36,904 nucleotides of DNA from an uncultured SAR86 cluster bacterium (GTDB taxonomy: Bacteria > Pseudomonadota > Gammaproteobacteria > Magnimaribacterales > AG-339-G14), in the NCBI GenBank assembly GCA_902561325.1, contig CACEOL010000011.1, forward strand, positions 1 to 36,904, read 5' to 3'. Made by a program: the position numbers and the translations under genes. Position 1 is the first letter of the stretch, and every line of letters starts with the position of its first letter. Positions 24,867 through 32,853 of the stretch are shown one piece after another. The notes beneath the pieces were generated by a model, which saw only the letters and a program-made list of their open reading frames with translations, was not told the DNA's origin and searched no databases.

Positions 24867-25709
24867 TTAATCAAGGTCACTGGCATCATGCCTTTCAGGA
24901 ATTGCATTATCTTCAGGCCCACTGGGAGGTCGCCCTACTCTAGCACCTCGCTTGAAAGCCGGTCTTTCGGAAATTTCTTCTGCCCATCGAACAACGTTTT
25001 TATAGGATTTAACATCTAAAAATTCGGCAGCGTTATATGCATTTTTCAACACCAAATAACCATACCAAGGATGAATTGCCATGTCGGCAATGTTGTATTC
25101 ATCACCACAAATAAACTTTCTGTTTTCTAAATTCTTATCCAAGACGTCCAATTGACGCTTAACTTCCATTGCAAATCGATTTATAGGATATTCGAATTTT
25201 TCAGGAGCATAGGCATAAAAGTGTCCAAATCCGCCGCCCAAGTAGGGTGCGCTGCCCATTTGCCAAAAAAGCCAAGACATACATTCAGCTCTTGCTGCTG
25301 GATCTGTCGGAATAAACTCACCAAACTTCTCTGCAAGGTAAACCAAAATTGCTCCGGATTCAAAAACTCTTGTATGTGGTTCTAAACTTCTATCTAAAAG
25401 AGCAGGAATTTTAGAATTTGGATTTATTTCAACAAAACCACTTCCAAATTGATCGCCATTTCCAATGTTAATCAGGTATGCATCGTACTCAGCACCTTCA
25501 TACCCCAAAGCCAAAAGTTCTTCGAGAAGGACAGTGACCTTCACTCCATTTGGTGTTCCAAGCGAATAGAGTTGCATGGGATGTTTCCCAACAGGCAATT
25601 CTTTATCATGCGTTGCTCCAGAAATTGGTCTATTTATATTTGCAAATCTACCACCGCTTTCTTGATCCCAAGTCCATACTTTTGGGGGTGAATACGTTTT
25701 ATCTGTCAT
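24867..25709 (-). CDS. yghU: YghU-type glutathione S-transferase/disulfide-bond oxidoreductase
   Basis: A 280-residue nu-class GST that matches E. coli YghU along its length: the N-terminal extension (PPKVWTWD, NRPISGATHDKELPVGKHP), the catalytic TPNG at 52-55 (Thr and Asn contact two glutathione molecules), the GDQFGSGFVEINPNSKIPAL block, GGGFGHFYAYAPEKFEYPINRF and the terminal ERHDASD. The E. coli enzyme reduces disulfides and organic hydroperoxides using GSH. Start ATG overlaps the stop of the upstream membrane-protein gene as ATGA, indicating translational coupling. This is the most confidently identified member of the GST cluster. Confidence 0.92.
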   Translation of the reverse strand: MTDKTYSPPKVWTWDQESGGRFANINRPISGATHDKELPVGKHPMQLYSLGTPNGVKVTVLLEELLALGYEGAEYDAYLINIGNGDQFGSGFVEINPNSKIPALLDRSLEPHTRVFESGAILVYLAEKFGEFIPTDPAARAECMSWLFWQMGSAPYLGGGFGHFYAYAPEKFEYPINRFAMEVKRQLDVLDKNLENRKFICGDEYNIADMAIHPWYGYLVLKNAYNAAEFLDVKSYKNVVRWAEEISERPAFKRGARVGRPPSGPEDNAIPERHDASDLD

Positions 25710-26197
25710 CGAATCTCTCCATTTTTTTTAAGCCATATCATCTGCATGATGATACCGACAAAGTAAATCAGTAAAAAGGATAATTGAAAATTTACTAGCA
25801 AAGGAGCTTCAAAAGAATCGACAAAGGGATCACCAACAGGAATTCTTCTGAGAAAGTCTGTAATTGCAGGAATCATATGAAACAAAAAAGTACTTGTATA
25901 ACCCAGTGCTTGAAAATATTTTGAAAAACCACCAAATATTTTAAATTTCTCCATGACAATAGCGCCAACCAAAGCTATCAATGTTAAGACAGCTAAGATA
26001 TGAGCTATTCCAAATCCGCCTTGGTTGTAGATACCCAACGCAGAGCCAGCCACTATTGCAGTTAAGACAACATAAATTTGACCAATCTTATTTTCTAAAG
26101 AAATAATTTTGAATTTTGCTATGGCATAAAATCCGGTTGAAACTGCACCTATTCCTAAAATGGTATGAAACCATCCTAACATTGTCATTTCAGGCAT
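25706..26197 (-). CDS. five-helix membrane protein of unknown function
   Basis: A 163-residue integral membrane protein with about five hydrophobic helices (roughly residues 6-25, 38-56, 63-83, 93-115 and 132-155). Polar residues inside the helices include His7, His66 and His107, arranged as in small heme- or quinone-linked membrane proteins and DUF2306-like proteins, but I cannot assign a family with certainty. AGGAGAAAAA precedes the ATG. Its stop overlaps the yghU start, so it belongs to the GST unit and may couple GSH chemistry to the membrane (inference). Confidence 0.75.
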   Translation of the reverse strand: MPEMTMLGWFHTILGIGAVSTGFYAIAKFKIISLENKIGQIYVVLTAIVAGSALGIYNQGGFGIAHILAVLTLIALVGAIVMEKFKIFGGFSKYFQALGYTSTFLFHMIPAITDFLRRIPVGDPFVDSFEAPLLVNFQLSFLLIYFVGIIMQMIWLKKNGEIR

Positions 26198-26226
26198 TTT
26201 TTCTCCTTGATTTAATTAATAAAACT

Positions 26227-26859
26227 TTATCCTTCGATTTGCATACTCGGTCTTGAAGAAACATCCTCATGCCATCGATGCAAATTCTTTAAATCTTCAT
26301 TTGGTTTTAAATCTACCATTTCAGAAGCAAAGTCTATTGCCGATACTAGAGTAATATCTGCAATAGTAAAGCGTTCTCCTGCAACAAAATTGTTCAAACC
26401 AAATTCTTGATCTAGTCTCTGGTAATAAGCTCTAACATTCTTATCACTTGCAGCTTTCGCGTCAGGTATTTGGTCAAAAATACCCAAACTACCTACTATC
26501 GGACCATTAACCCAAGAGGTTCCTATTTGGGTCCAAAGTTCAAGTTCAATATGCCTGTTTCGACTTTCAATATATGCAATCTCATAAGCATCTTTACCAA
26601 ATAAGTTTGGCTCAGGCTTGATAAGTTCTAAATAACGACAAATGGCTACAGATTCAGAGATACATTCTCCATTTTCAAGCTCCAATACAGGAATCTTTCC
26701 GCTAGGATTTTTGGTTAAAAACTCAGGAGTTTTATGCTCTCTTTTTCCCATATCGCAATTTATAAGTTCCAATTCAATATCCTTCTCATGAGCAAATATT
26801 TTTACTCTTCGTGGATTTGGAGCTTTTGGAAAATCATACAATTTCATTTTTTTTGTCAT
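26227..26859 (-). CDS. glutathione S-transferase
   Basis: A 210-residue canonical GST. The N-terminal domain starts KLYDFPKAPNPRRVKIFAHEK, with APNPRR in the position of the catalytic loop. The cis-Pro is Pro57 in GKIPVLEL, and Glu69-Ser70 in CISESVAICRYLE bind the glutathione gamma-glutamyl group. The C-terminal helical domain has the N-capping FTIADITLVSAIDF motif. It starts four bases inside the end of the 369-residue GST-like gene (ATGA overlap). Electrophile unknown. Confidence 0.88.
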   Translation of the reverse strand: MTKKMKLYDFPKAPNPRRVKIFAHEKDIELELINCDMGKREHKTPEFLTKNPSGKIPVLELENGECISESVAICRYLELIKPEPNLFGKDAYEIAYIESRNRHIELELWTQIGTSWVNGPIVGSLGIFDQIPDAKAASDKNVRAYYQRLDQEFGLNNFVAGERFTIADITLVSAIDFASEMVDLKPNEDLKNLHRWHEDVSSRPSMQIEG

Positions 26860-27965
26860 TCGTTTACTCCTAGCATCTTTCTATCAGCTCTAAAGGGTAA
26901 CTCTTCTTCTTGATTATCCTTCAAAGGAAGGTTTTTATCTCTCCATAAAGGTTCCCAACATCCAAACTTTTTTAGAAGAATTTCCACTTGAGTTTTTTCC
27001 TTCTCTTCAAGTTTGTTGTAACGATCTCTCAACTCTTTTAGGCACCATACTCTGTATAGTGAGTATCTTGCTTTTTTTAGAAAAACATTTCCAAACTTGA
27101 AATCAAATTTGGTTTTATTTTGTTTTACTGCATCTACATTTGCAGATAAATAAGGCAAATAAACCTTTCCAATTTCTCTGAACAATGGTTCCAAATCTTT
27201 GGGAATCCCCTCCTCAAAATCATTATTTATTTTTGACACTCTTGCATTCCACAAATTACTTACCCAGCTCAAAACGTAAGGAGCCCTTTGGCGAATAATT
27301 TCTAATGGAACAGGGTCTAAAGCAAAATGCCTAAAGAAAGGGCCAGAAAAACCAATATCAGCTATTGAAGGGCGATTACCAAAGAGAAATTTTCTCTTTT
27401 CAAAGATATTATTGAGATTTTCCAATAATTTTAAAAAATCGCCTTCCACTGTTTTTAAGTTTTCTTTAGTAATCCCATCTCCAGTCGTATAACCATTTCT
27501 TTGTCTTCTGGTTAAAAATATTTTTTTCATCCAAATAGGCAAAGGAACAGAGCCCAATACTTCTTCTGCTAGATGTCTTGAGGCAAAATGCGCTCCTTCA
27601 GAATAATGCCAGCGATAATGCATAGCAGTTCTCCACCACCATTCATCTGCCCAATCCTCTAATAAAAGAGCAAAAAAAGCTTGGACTGAATCTTCGGGAA
27701 TGATTTTATTCTCTGGAATTTTAGATTCAAACCATTGAATCATTTTAGTGGTATCGGTCATCCATCTGCCATCAGGTAATTCAACAGCCGGCATTTGATG
27801 GATACCAACTTTTTTTTTCATGGTTCTTTCAAATCTTGGATAATCCAGAACCTTTTGCTCGTAAGAAATTTCTTTAACTCTAAAGTAGTTTTCCATCTTG
27901 CCAGTAAAATAAGAAATATTTGAGCCATAAAGCAGAATTGGCTTAGAAAGATCTAGGTCATTCAT
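26856..27965 (-). CDS. long GST-like protein
   Basis: A 369-residue protein whose first 85 residues form a GST thioredoxin-like domain: KPILLYGSNISYFTGKMENYFR, cis-Pro59 in HQMPAVEL and Asp71-Thr72 in the glutathione-binding turn. A helical domain follows, with WADEWWWRTAMHYRWHYSEG near 104-123 and the usual RPSIADIGFSGPFFRH capping box near 204-219. About 110 extra C-terminal residues, rich in Trp, Lys and Arg (YSLYRVWCLKELRDRY, FGCWEPLWRDKNLP), go beyond a normal GST and may bind a partner or a large substrate. It lies 9 bases after the CoA-transferase gene and is translationally coupled to the next GST. Confidence 0.78.
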   Translation of the reverse strand: MNDLDLSKPILLYGSNISYFTGKMENYFRVKEISYEQKVLDYPRFERTMKKKVGIHQMPAVELPDGRWMTDTTKMIQWFESKIPENKIIPEDSVQAFFALLLEDWADEWWWRTAMHYRWHYSEGAHFASRHLAEEVLGSVPLPIWMKKIFLTRRQRNGYTTGDGITKENLKTVEGDFLKLLENLNNIFEKRKFLFGNRPSIADIGFSGPFFRHFALDPVPLEIIRQRAPYVLSWVSNLWNARVSKINNDFEEGIPKDLEPLFREIGKVYLPYLSANVDAVKQNKTKFDFKFGNVFLKKARYSLYRVWCLKELRDRYNKLEEKEKTQVEILLKKFGCWEPLWRDKNLPLKDNQEEELPFRADRKMLGVNE

Positions 27966-27974
27966 GTAGTTGCT

Positions 27975-29162
27975 CTATTCTGTAACGAAAAGTTTTTTTT
28001 CTGAAACAAGAGAAGAAATTTTATCTTCTGAGTAACCAAGATTTAAAAGGATTTCTTTACTGTGTTCTCCTAACTTTGGAGCTGGTCTTGATATTTCACT
28101 TGGAGTTTTTTCAAATCTAGCAGCAGGTCTAGCTTGGCGAACTTCACCAAATTCTTCGTAGTTCAGCTTAAGTACAGATTGGTTGGCAACGATTTGTTCA
28201 TTACTTAATAATTCCATACGGTCTAACAACGGCGCACTCGGAACGCCTTCTGCTTTAAAGCGAGCAAGGATTTTTTCGCTTTGCCACTTCGAAATTTCTA
28301 CTCCTGTGATTTCTTTTCTTTCTTGAGCATTACTTACTCTTCCTGCTGGAGTAGCAAACCGCTCATCGTCTATCAAATCCTCTCTTTCCAAAGCTTTGCA
28401 CATTCCTTGCCATTCTGCGTCAGATACTGCACCTGCAGTAATGAATCTATCTTTTGCTTCATAGATTAGATCTTGTGAGCCTTGAAGTTTTCTAACGTCA
28501 ACTTCATTTTCGGCAAAAACAATTCCAGCCATTCCTTCAGGCCAAAAAAATGAAATCATTGAATCCAGCATGGACAATTCAATATGTTGGCTTATTCCTT
28601 GTTTTTCTCTTGCATAAAGAGCAGATGAAACTGCTTGAGCAGCAGTCAGGGAAGTAACTTTATCCGCAATGATAATTCGAAACATTTTTGGTCGGCCAGT
28701 GTCTCGATCTGCTTGTATGTCTGTAGCCCCAGACAAAGCTTGAATGACAGGATCATAGACTCTTGAATTTGCATAAGGTCCTTCATTACCAAAACCACTT
28801 ATGGAAAGATAAATGATATCTTGGTTAATCTTTCTTATTACTTTTTCACCAAAACCCATTCTATCGATAGCACCAGGTCGAAAATTTTGCATAAAAACAT
28901 CCGCATCTTCTGCAAGCTTAAATAGGATTTCTTTTCCCTCTTGAGACTTAAGATCCAATGCAATAGATTTTTTTCCCCTATTACAGGAAAAAAATACCGG
29001 ATTTACTCCGTTATGGGTTGCGGCCATATGCCTGACTAATTCTCCTGAGACGGGTTCAACCTTGATAACTTCAGCGCCTTGATCAGCTAAAATCATTGCG
29101 CCAACCGGACCAGATACCATGCTGGTAAGGTCCAAAACTTTTACTCCTTTTAGAGGTCCCAT
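27975..29162 (-). CDS. family III (CaiB/BaiF) CoA-transferase
   Basis: A 395-residue CoA-transferase moving CoA between carboxylic acids through an Asp-anhydride intermediate. The N-terminus PLKGVKVLDLTSMVSGPVGAMILADQGAEV is diagnostic, followed by NRGKKSIALDLK and VFMQNFRPGAIDRMGFG. The catalytic residue should be Asp167 in IIIADKVTSL. ISGFGNEGPY and the terminal APKLGEHSKEIL also fit. Its place within a run of GST genes (7 and 9 bases from its neighbours) suggests that a product of glutathione chemistry is an acid that enters CoA-linked degradation. Specific acid unknown. Confidence 0.9.
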   Translation of the reverse strand: MGPLKGVKVLDLTSMVSGPVGAMILADQGAEVIKVEPVSGELVRHMAATHNGVNPVFFSCNRGKKSIALDLKSQEGKEILFKLAEDADVFMQNFRPGAIDRMGFGEKVIRKINQDIIYLSISGFGNEGPYANSRVYDPVIQALSGATDIQADRDTGRPKMFRIIIADKVTSLTAAQAVSSALYAREKQGISQHIELSMLDSMISFFWPEGMAGIVFAENEVDVRKLQGSQDLIYEAKDRFITAGAVSDAEWQGMCKALEREDLIDDERFATPAGRVSNAQERKEITGVEISKWQSEKILARFKAEGVPSAPLLDRMELLSNEQIVANQSVLKLNYEEFGEVRQARPAARFEKTPSEISRPAPKLGEHSKEILLNLGYSEDKISSLVSEKKLFVTE

Positions 29163-29169
29163 TTTTTTA

Positions 29170-29799
29170 TTAGTTTGAATAGTTTATTTTCATCGCTCTT
29201 TGATAGGCGGTCCTTAAAGCTATTCTATCTCGATATTGTGTAACATTATCCGGTAAAGAAAACTCATAAAAAATCGCCCAATCCAAACAAGTCATCAAAA
29301 AAATATCAGCTAGCCCAAATCCATCTTTGAGAATGGTTTTTCTAGAATTTAAGTGATTCTCTACTACATGAATTTGACGCATAAAATATTCCCTACAGGC
29401 ATCCACCACAATTGGCGACTCGCCATAAATATCTTTCAAATCATAATGCCTTCTCATAACATAAAGAGAGGTTTCGTCTAATTCTCCATAAATAAAATTA
29501 CACCATTCGTCTTCCTTAGAAACATCAATCTCATCGCTTGGGATAAAAATTTTCTCAGAAGCAAAGTTTTTTTGTAAATACCTACAAATTGCAAGACTTT
29601 CTGATAGTTTCAATTCCTTGTGCTCCATAGCTGGTATTTTTTGCTTTGGATTGATTTGAGTAAATTCTTCTGTTTGAGTTTCTCCAGTTCGAGGTCCAAT
29701 TGGAATTAATTCATAATTTATTTCCAATTCTTCAGCCATCCATATTGGTCTAAGGGTTCTTGCAGTCCCTGCCCCCCAGAGTTTGATGGATTCGTTCAT
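29170..29799 (-). CDS. glutathione S-transferase
   Basis: A 209-residue GST. The N-terminal domain reads SIKLWGAGTARTLRPIWMAEELEINYELIPIGP, with Thr-Ala-Arg-Thr in the catalytic-loop position, cis-Pro56 in KIPAMEH and Glu67-Ser68 in LSESLAICRYLQ. The helical domain contains EDEWCNFIYGELDETSLYVMRRHYDL and the capping GFGLADIFLMTCLDWA. It is closely packed between the CoA-transferase and PAP2 genes (7 and 4 bases). Substrate unknown. Confidence 0.87.
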   Translation of the reverse strand: MNESIKLWGAGTARTLRPIWMAEELEINYELIPIGPRTGETQTEEFTQINPKQKIPAMEHKELKLSESLAICRYLQKNFASEKIFIPSDEIDVSKEDEWCNFIYGELDETSLYVMRRHYDLKDIYGESPIVVDACREYFMRQIHVVENHLNSRKTILKDGFGLADIFLMTCLDWAIFYEFSLPDNVTQYRDRIALRTAYQRAMKINYSN

Positions 29800-29803
29800 C
29801 TAT

Positions 29804-30661
29804 TCAGTTTGCAAGATTAAATAGTTTCCAAAATCTTGGGATAACCCAAGAAACAAAAATTGAGAAGAATAGACCCAAGGAATAACTGTATAAAATAGAT
29901 ATTAATCCGGATAACTCGACAAGCCCTTCAAGTTGAAAGAGAAATATCATTGTAAAAAAAACTGCCACAGTACTAATTAGAGACAAAACGAGCTTTACTA
30001 AATTATTTGATGTAATAACTAAGTTTGATGCTCCTAGGAGCCATCCAGTCATAGCTCCTAATAACCAATTTGATATCTCATGCTCTTCATGCGATGGATA
30101 GAGCAAATGAACAAAAAATTGAAAAGCAATAAGAATAAAAAACCAGGATAACTTATCAAATTTTTCATAAAGCTTATAAACAACAGCATAATGCCAAAGC
30201 AAAAGAATAAAACCTCCAATTAAAAGACCTGCAGCCACATCTCCCAAATCATGCACCCCTAAATACATTCTGCTAAAGGCAACTAATAAGATAAAAGTTA
30301 TAGCTCCTATAGATATGAATTTATTTTTTAGTTCGTATGCCAAAAGTCCCCAAAGAGTTACAGCAATTTGAGCATGGCCACTTGGCCAACCATAACTAGT
30401 TCCAATTCCTCCATCCAACATAAAGTCTGCTGGAGGTCTTGGATCCTGAAAGAAATCTTTTAAAAAACTATTTATCACTGCAGAAATAAACAGCAGCATA
30501 GCAACTCTAGAAAACCTTTGAGGTGACCAAAAAAAATACCCAAATGCTATAAATAAAAATAAAAAGATTGGGTATCCAGTTAAAGAAACATTGTAAAAAA
30601 ATAAATTAAAAAAAGGAGTTCTTATTCCTTCTACCCACGATAAGTCATTCCAAATAGACAT
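29804..30661 (-). CDS. PAP2-family membrane phosphatase
   Basis: A 285-residue integral membrane phosphatase. The three PAP2 motifs are intact: K-x6-RP with Lys68, Arg75 and Pro76; PSGH at 93-96; and SR-x5-H-x3-D with Ser130, Arg131, His137 and Asp141. At least six hydrophobic helices surround them. Family members dephosphorylate phosphatidate, undecaprenyl pyrophosphate or other lipid phosphates. The C-terminal third is an extra set of membrane helices (MTGWLLGASNLVI, LVLSLISTVAVFFTMIFLF) beyond the minimal PAP2 core. It lies inside the GST unit, 10 bases after the first GST-like gene and 4 bases before the next. Confidence 0.88.
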   Translation of the reverse strand: MSIWNDLSWVEGIRTPFFNLFFYNVSLTGYPIFLFLFIAFGYFFWSPQRFSRVAMLLFISAVINSFLKDFFQDPRPPADFMLDGGIGTSYGWPSGHAQIAVTLWGLLAYELKNKFISIGAITFILLVAFSRMYLGVHDLGDVAAGLLIGGFILLLWHYAVVYKLYEKFDKLSWFFILIAFQFFVHLLYPSHEEHEISNWLLGAMTGWLLGASNLVITSNNLVKLVLSLISTVAVFFTMIFLFQLEGLVELSGLISILYSYSLGLFFSIFVSWVIPRFWKLFNLAN

Positions 30662-30671
30662 CTTTTATTTT

Positions 30672-31481
30672 TTAAACAGGATCTCCACCAAGAACAGCTG
30701 GAGTTTCGCAATAAGTTTTTAGAATATAGTCTCGATGAGAAAGAATTCTGTCAGTCAAGACCTCTTTGATTTCTGGAATCTTGGAATTTGCTTCAAAGAA
30801 AAAAAGCATTCCTTCATTTTGTTTGGTCTTAGGCATAATTTCTAACGAAGCTGGAAGGATTGTCATGCTGATTGTTGACCAGTAGATATCTACTGCAGAA
30901 ATTTTGTTGCCAATTAAATATTTAGATTCTTTTTCTTCCTGTTTTTTTAGCTGACGGTCAATCAGCCTGATGATTTCTGCCATTTTGCTTGGAGCTTTAG
31001 AACTTGCATCATCACTATAACCATATTTTCTTGCAAGTGGACCATCCGACAAGATTCTCATATTCCAAACAAGTCCATCCTCGCCCAAAACTATGGCACA
31101 TAACCCAAACATATCTGCTCTTTCTTGGAAATTATCTGGAATCAAATTGATGCTATTCGAAGAGCCAATCTCTTCTGCTAAAGCAAGTTGTTCTATCCAG
31201 ACGTTTCTGGGACGCTCTTCATCATGAAACATCGTAGGCAAAGATGTTTGACTGGTAAGTTCGTAAAGCCTAGCTTGACGATCTTTTCCAGTTTTTTTAT
31301 CAACACCCATAAAAGGATGTAAAACTCTTGTTATTTTTATTTTTTTTACATAACAGATATTTTTTAATGCTTCCGCATAAATTGCCTGAATTCCTGGAAC
31401 GAATGTAATTCTTGTTCCTTCTTTCATTTTTGCAGCTTCTTCAAGAGAAATGAATTCTGGTGATGTAATTTTTTTAGTCAC
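30672..31481 (-). CDS. GST-family protein, first gene of the GST unit, GTG start
   Basis: A 269-residue divergent GST-like protein. A thioredoxin-like N-terminal part (TRITFVPGIQAIYAEALKNI, then LTSQTSLPTMFHDEERPRN with a probable cis-Pro) is followed by a helical domain with the capping motif KYLIGNKISAVDIYWSTIS. The glutathione-binding Glu-Ser pair is not evident; VWIEQLALAEEI occupies that helix, as in a recognised subgroup of marine GST-like proteins. The start is GTG at 31479-31481, preceded by GGGAGA; the overlapping ATG leads at once to TGA. It heads nine co-directional genes down to 24112. Activity less certain than for the other members. Confidence 0.72.
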   Translation of the reverse strand: MTKKITSPEFISLEEAAKMKEGTRITFVPGIQAIYAEALKNICYVKKIKITRVLHPFMGVDKKTGKDRQARLYELTSQTSLPTMFHDEERPRNVWIEQLALAEEIGSSNSINLIPDNFQERADMFGLCAIVLGEDGLVWNMRILSDGPLARKYGYSDDASSKAPSKMAEIIRLIDRQLKKQEEKESKYLIGNKISAVDIYWSTISMTILPASLEIMPKTKQNEGMLFFFEANSKIPEIKEVLTDRILSHRDYILKTYCETPAVLGGDPV

Positions 31482-31571
31482 ATGCTCTCCCTGATATGTC
31501 TAAAGTTAAATTAAACAATTTAAGTATTTTTTACAAGACAAAGACTCTTAGTTACTCATTATTTTTTTGTG

Positions 31572-31577
31572 TATAGT
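31572..31577 (+). promoter_or_regulatory. probable -10 box of the enoyl-CoA isomerase gene
   Basis: TATAGT matches five of six consensus bases and lies 32 bases before the GTG start at 31609. TTAGTT at 31548-31553, 18 bases upstream, could act as a weak -35 box. The 127-base divergent gap 31482-31608 also has to hold the promoter of the GST unit on the other strand, for which I see no convincing boxes. Confidence 0.35.
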
Positions 31578-31608
31578 ATTTTGAAAATTAACATTTTAGG
31601 AAAATATT

Positions 31609-32331
31609 GTGATTGAGTTAGAAAAAAAAGAATCTATTTATCATTTGTGTATGAACGCAGGTGAAAACCGATGGAATACTACATTCGTAAGACAGTTTGC
31701 TGAAGCATTGGATGAAATTGAAAAAGATGAGGGTCCAGGAGCATTAGTAACATCTTCTAAAGATCCTAAATTCTTTTCAAATGGGTTAGATCTTGACTGG
31801 ATGCAAAACCCAGAAGACTATCCTGAAAGTGGAGATAGAGAAGTTTTTGGTGAAGAATTCATGTACTTAATGGGAAGGATTATTACTTTACCAATCCCAA
31901 GTATTTCTGTGGTCAATGGTCATGCTTTTGGTGCAGGTTTTATGTTAGCTCTCTCACATGATATTAGATTGATGAGAGAGGATCGAGGATTCCTCTGCGC
32001 AAATGAAATGCAACTTGGATTTAAAATACCGAGACCAGAATTGGCTTTATTTAGACATAAAATTCCTGCGAATTCATTTTTTGAGACCGTTCAACTATCC
32101 AAGCGTTGGACTGGAGAAGCTGCTTTTGCTGCTGGAATTGTTCAAGGCAAGGGTTCCTTTGAAGAATTACCCAATATAGCAATAAAAAAAGCAGAAGAAT
32201 TGGCACCTCTTGCAAAAAATAGAAAACATTATGCTGCTCAAAAAGAAATGCTGTATGGAGAAAATGCAGCTATAAATTTAAACCATGGGCCAGCGCATAT
32301 GTTGAAAAATTCAAAAGAATTTGAAGTTTAA
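31609..32331 (+). CDS. delta3,delta2-enoyl-CoA isomerase-like crotonase, GTG start
   Basis: A 240-residue crotonase of the type found as plant peroxisomal enoyl-CoA isomerases. Diagnostic blocks are NAGENRWNT near residues 16-24, SKDPKFFSNGLDLDWM at 50-65 (oxyanion hole), NGHAFGAGFMLALSHDIRLMREDRGF at 103-128 and ANEMQLGFKIPRP, where Glu133 is the likely single catalytic acid/base. Such enzymes move a beta,gamma double bond to alpha,beta during oxidation of unsaturated fatty acids. The start is GTG, with AGG eight bases upstream; an internal ATG at codon 15 would remove conserved residues. It is monocistronic, between the divergent GST unit and the convergent GFA gene. Confidence 0.85.
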   Translation: MIELEKKESIYHLCMNAGENRWNTTFVRQFAEALDEIEKDEGPGALVTSSKDPKFFSNGLDLDWMQNPEDYPESGDREVFGEEFMYLMGRIITLPIPSISVVNGHAFGAGFMLALSHDIRLMREDRGFLCANEMQLGFKIPRPELALFRHKIPANSFFETVQLSKRWTGEAAFAAGIVQGKGSFEELPNIAIKKAEELAPLAKNRKHYAAQKEMLYGENAAINLNHGPAHMLKNSKEFEV

Positions 32332-32381
32332 TTATGGTGATTATGTTTCAGCAAAAAAAGCTAAACACAAAATCATGCTAA

Positions 32382-32732
32382 CTAATCGTGACTTGCGCCA
32401 TCCACTAAACCTATTTTGATATCTTCAGGCAAATCTAAATCATCTAGACAGGCAAAATTTACTGCTATTTGATCGGGATATCTTCTTCTTTTGTGGTGAG
32501 TATAAATCCCGCAAACTTTACAAAAATAATGCTCAGCAATATTTTTATTCCATTTGTATAAACCTAAATATTCATTGCCTTCTAACAAAGTAAAAAATTC
32601 CTGAGATATCGGTTTCATTACAATGGATTTCTTTTTACATAATGAGCAGTTACATTTATATATATCCTCATAAATATTCTTGGTTTCTATTTGAAAACGA
32701 ACTTTCTTACAATGACAGGATCCTTGAAACAT
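32382..32732 (-). CDS. GFA/CENP-V-type zinc protein
   Basis: A 116-residue protein of the glutathione-dependent formaldehyde-activating-like family. The zinc ligands are all visible: Cys6 and Cys8 in GSCHCKKVRF, Cys27, Cys29 and Cys32 in CNCSLC, and Cys71 and Cys74 in CKVCG. Most members are uncharacterised small zinc proteins; the formaldehyde role holds only for Gfa itself. Its ribosome binding site (GGGAG) lies inside the guaA-like repeat that ends four bases before the ATG, so its translation may have been set up by the insertion that placed the repeat there. Confidence 0.88.
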   Translation of the reverse strand: MFQGSCHCKKVRFQIETKNIYEDIYKCNCSLCKKKSIVMKPISQEFFTLLEGNEYLGLYKWNKNIAEHYFCKVCGIYTHHKRRRYPDQIAVNFACLDDLDLPEDIKIGLVDGASHD

Positions 32733-32735
32733 ATT

Positions 32736-32756
32736 TTACTCCCACTCAATGGTTGC
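32736..32756 (-). repeat. guaA 3'-end-like direct repeat, copy 1 (putative att scar)
   Basis: Read on the minus strand this encodes A-T-I-E-W-E followed by TAA, identical to the conserved C-terminus of GMP synthase (GuaA). The reading frame in front stays open for about 30 codons but is not GuaA (KGVSEAMFY just before). The plus-strand core TCCCACTCAAT at 32740-32750 recurs at 36198-36208. The 3' end of guaA is a known target of island and prophage integrases, so this is best explained as an attachment-site remnant. No integrase is nearby. Confidence 0.55.
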
Positions 32757-32766
32757 ATAAAACATC

Positions 32767-32777
32767 GCCTCTGAAAC
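32767..32777 (+). repeat. left arm of 11-bp inverted repeat around the MBL gene
   Basis: GCCTCTGAAAC here is matched by its exact reverse complement GTTTCAGAGGC at 34328-34338. The two arms enclose the whole MBL-fold gene and its promoter region, about 1.57 kb. This may be chance, a decayed terminal repeat or a recombination scar. Confidence 0.4.
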
Positions 32778-32835
32778 CCCTTTTAGAACTGGGTTTCCGA
32801 TGACCTTTTTTTGCTTTATTGACTTTATCAAAGAA

Positions 32836-32853
32836 ATATTAATCGATTAATAT
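32836..32853. promoter_or_regulatory. 18-bp perfect palindrome overlapping a TATAAT box (operator candidate)
   Basis: ATATTAATCGATTAATAT is a perfect 18-base palindrome. Its last base is the first base of a consensus -10 box TATAAT at 32853-32858, 47 bases before the MBL gene ATG at 32906. A dimeric regulator bound here would cover the promoter. No clear -35 box is present at the correct spacing, which would suit an activator-dependent or repressor-controlled promoter. Confidence 0.42.

Noticed and set aside
23263-31481. SDR plus GSTs as a lignin beta-etherase (LigDEFG) pathway
   Set aside because: None of the GSTs shows the LigE/LigF or LigG sequence hallmarks that I know, and the SDR is not in the same transcription unit; the idea is too specific for the evidence.
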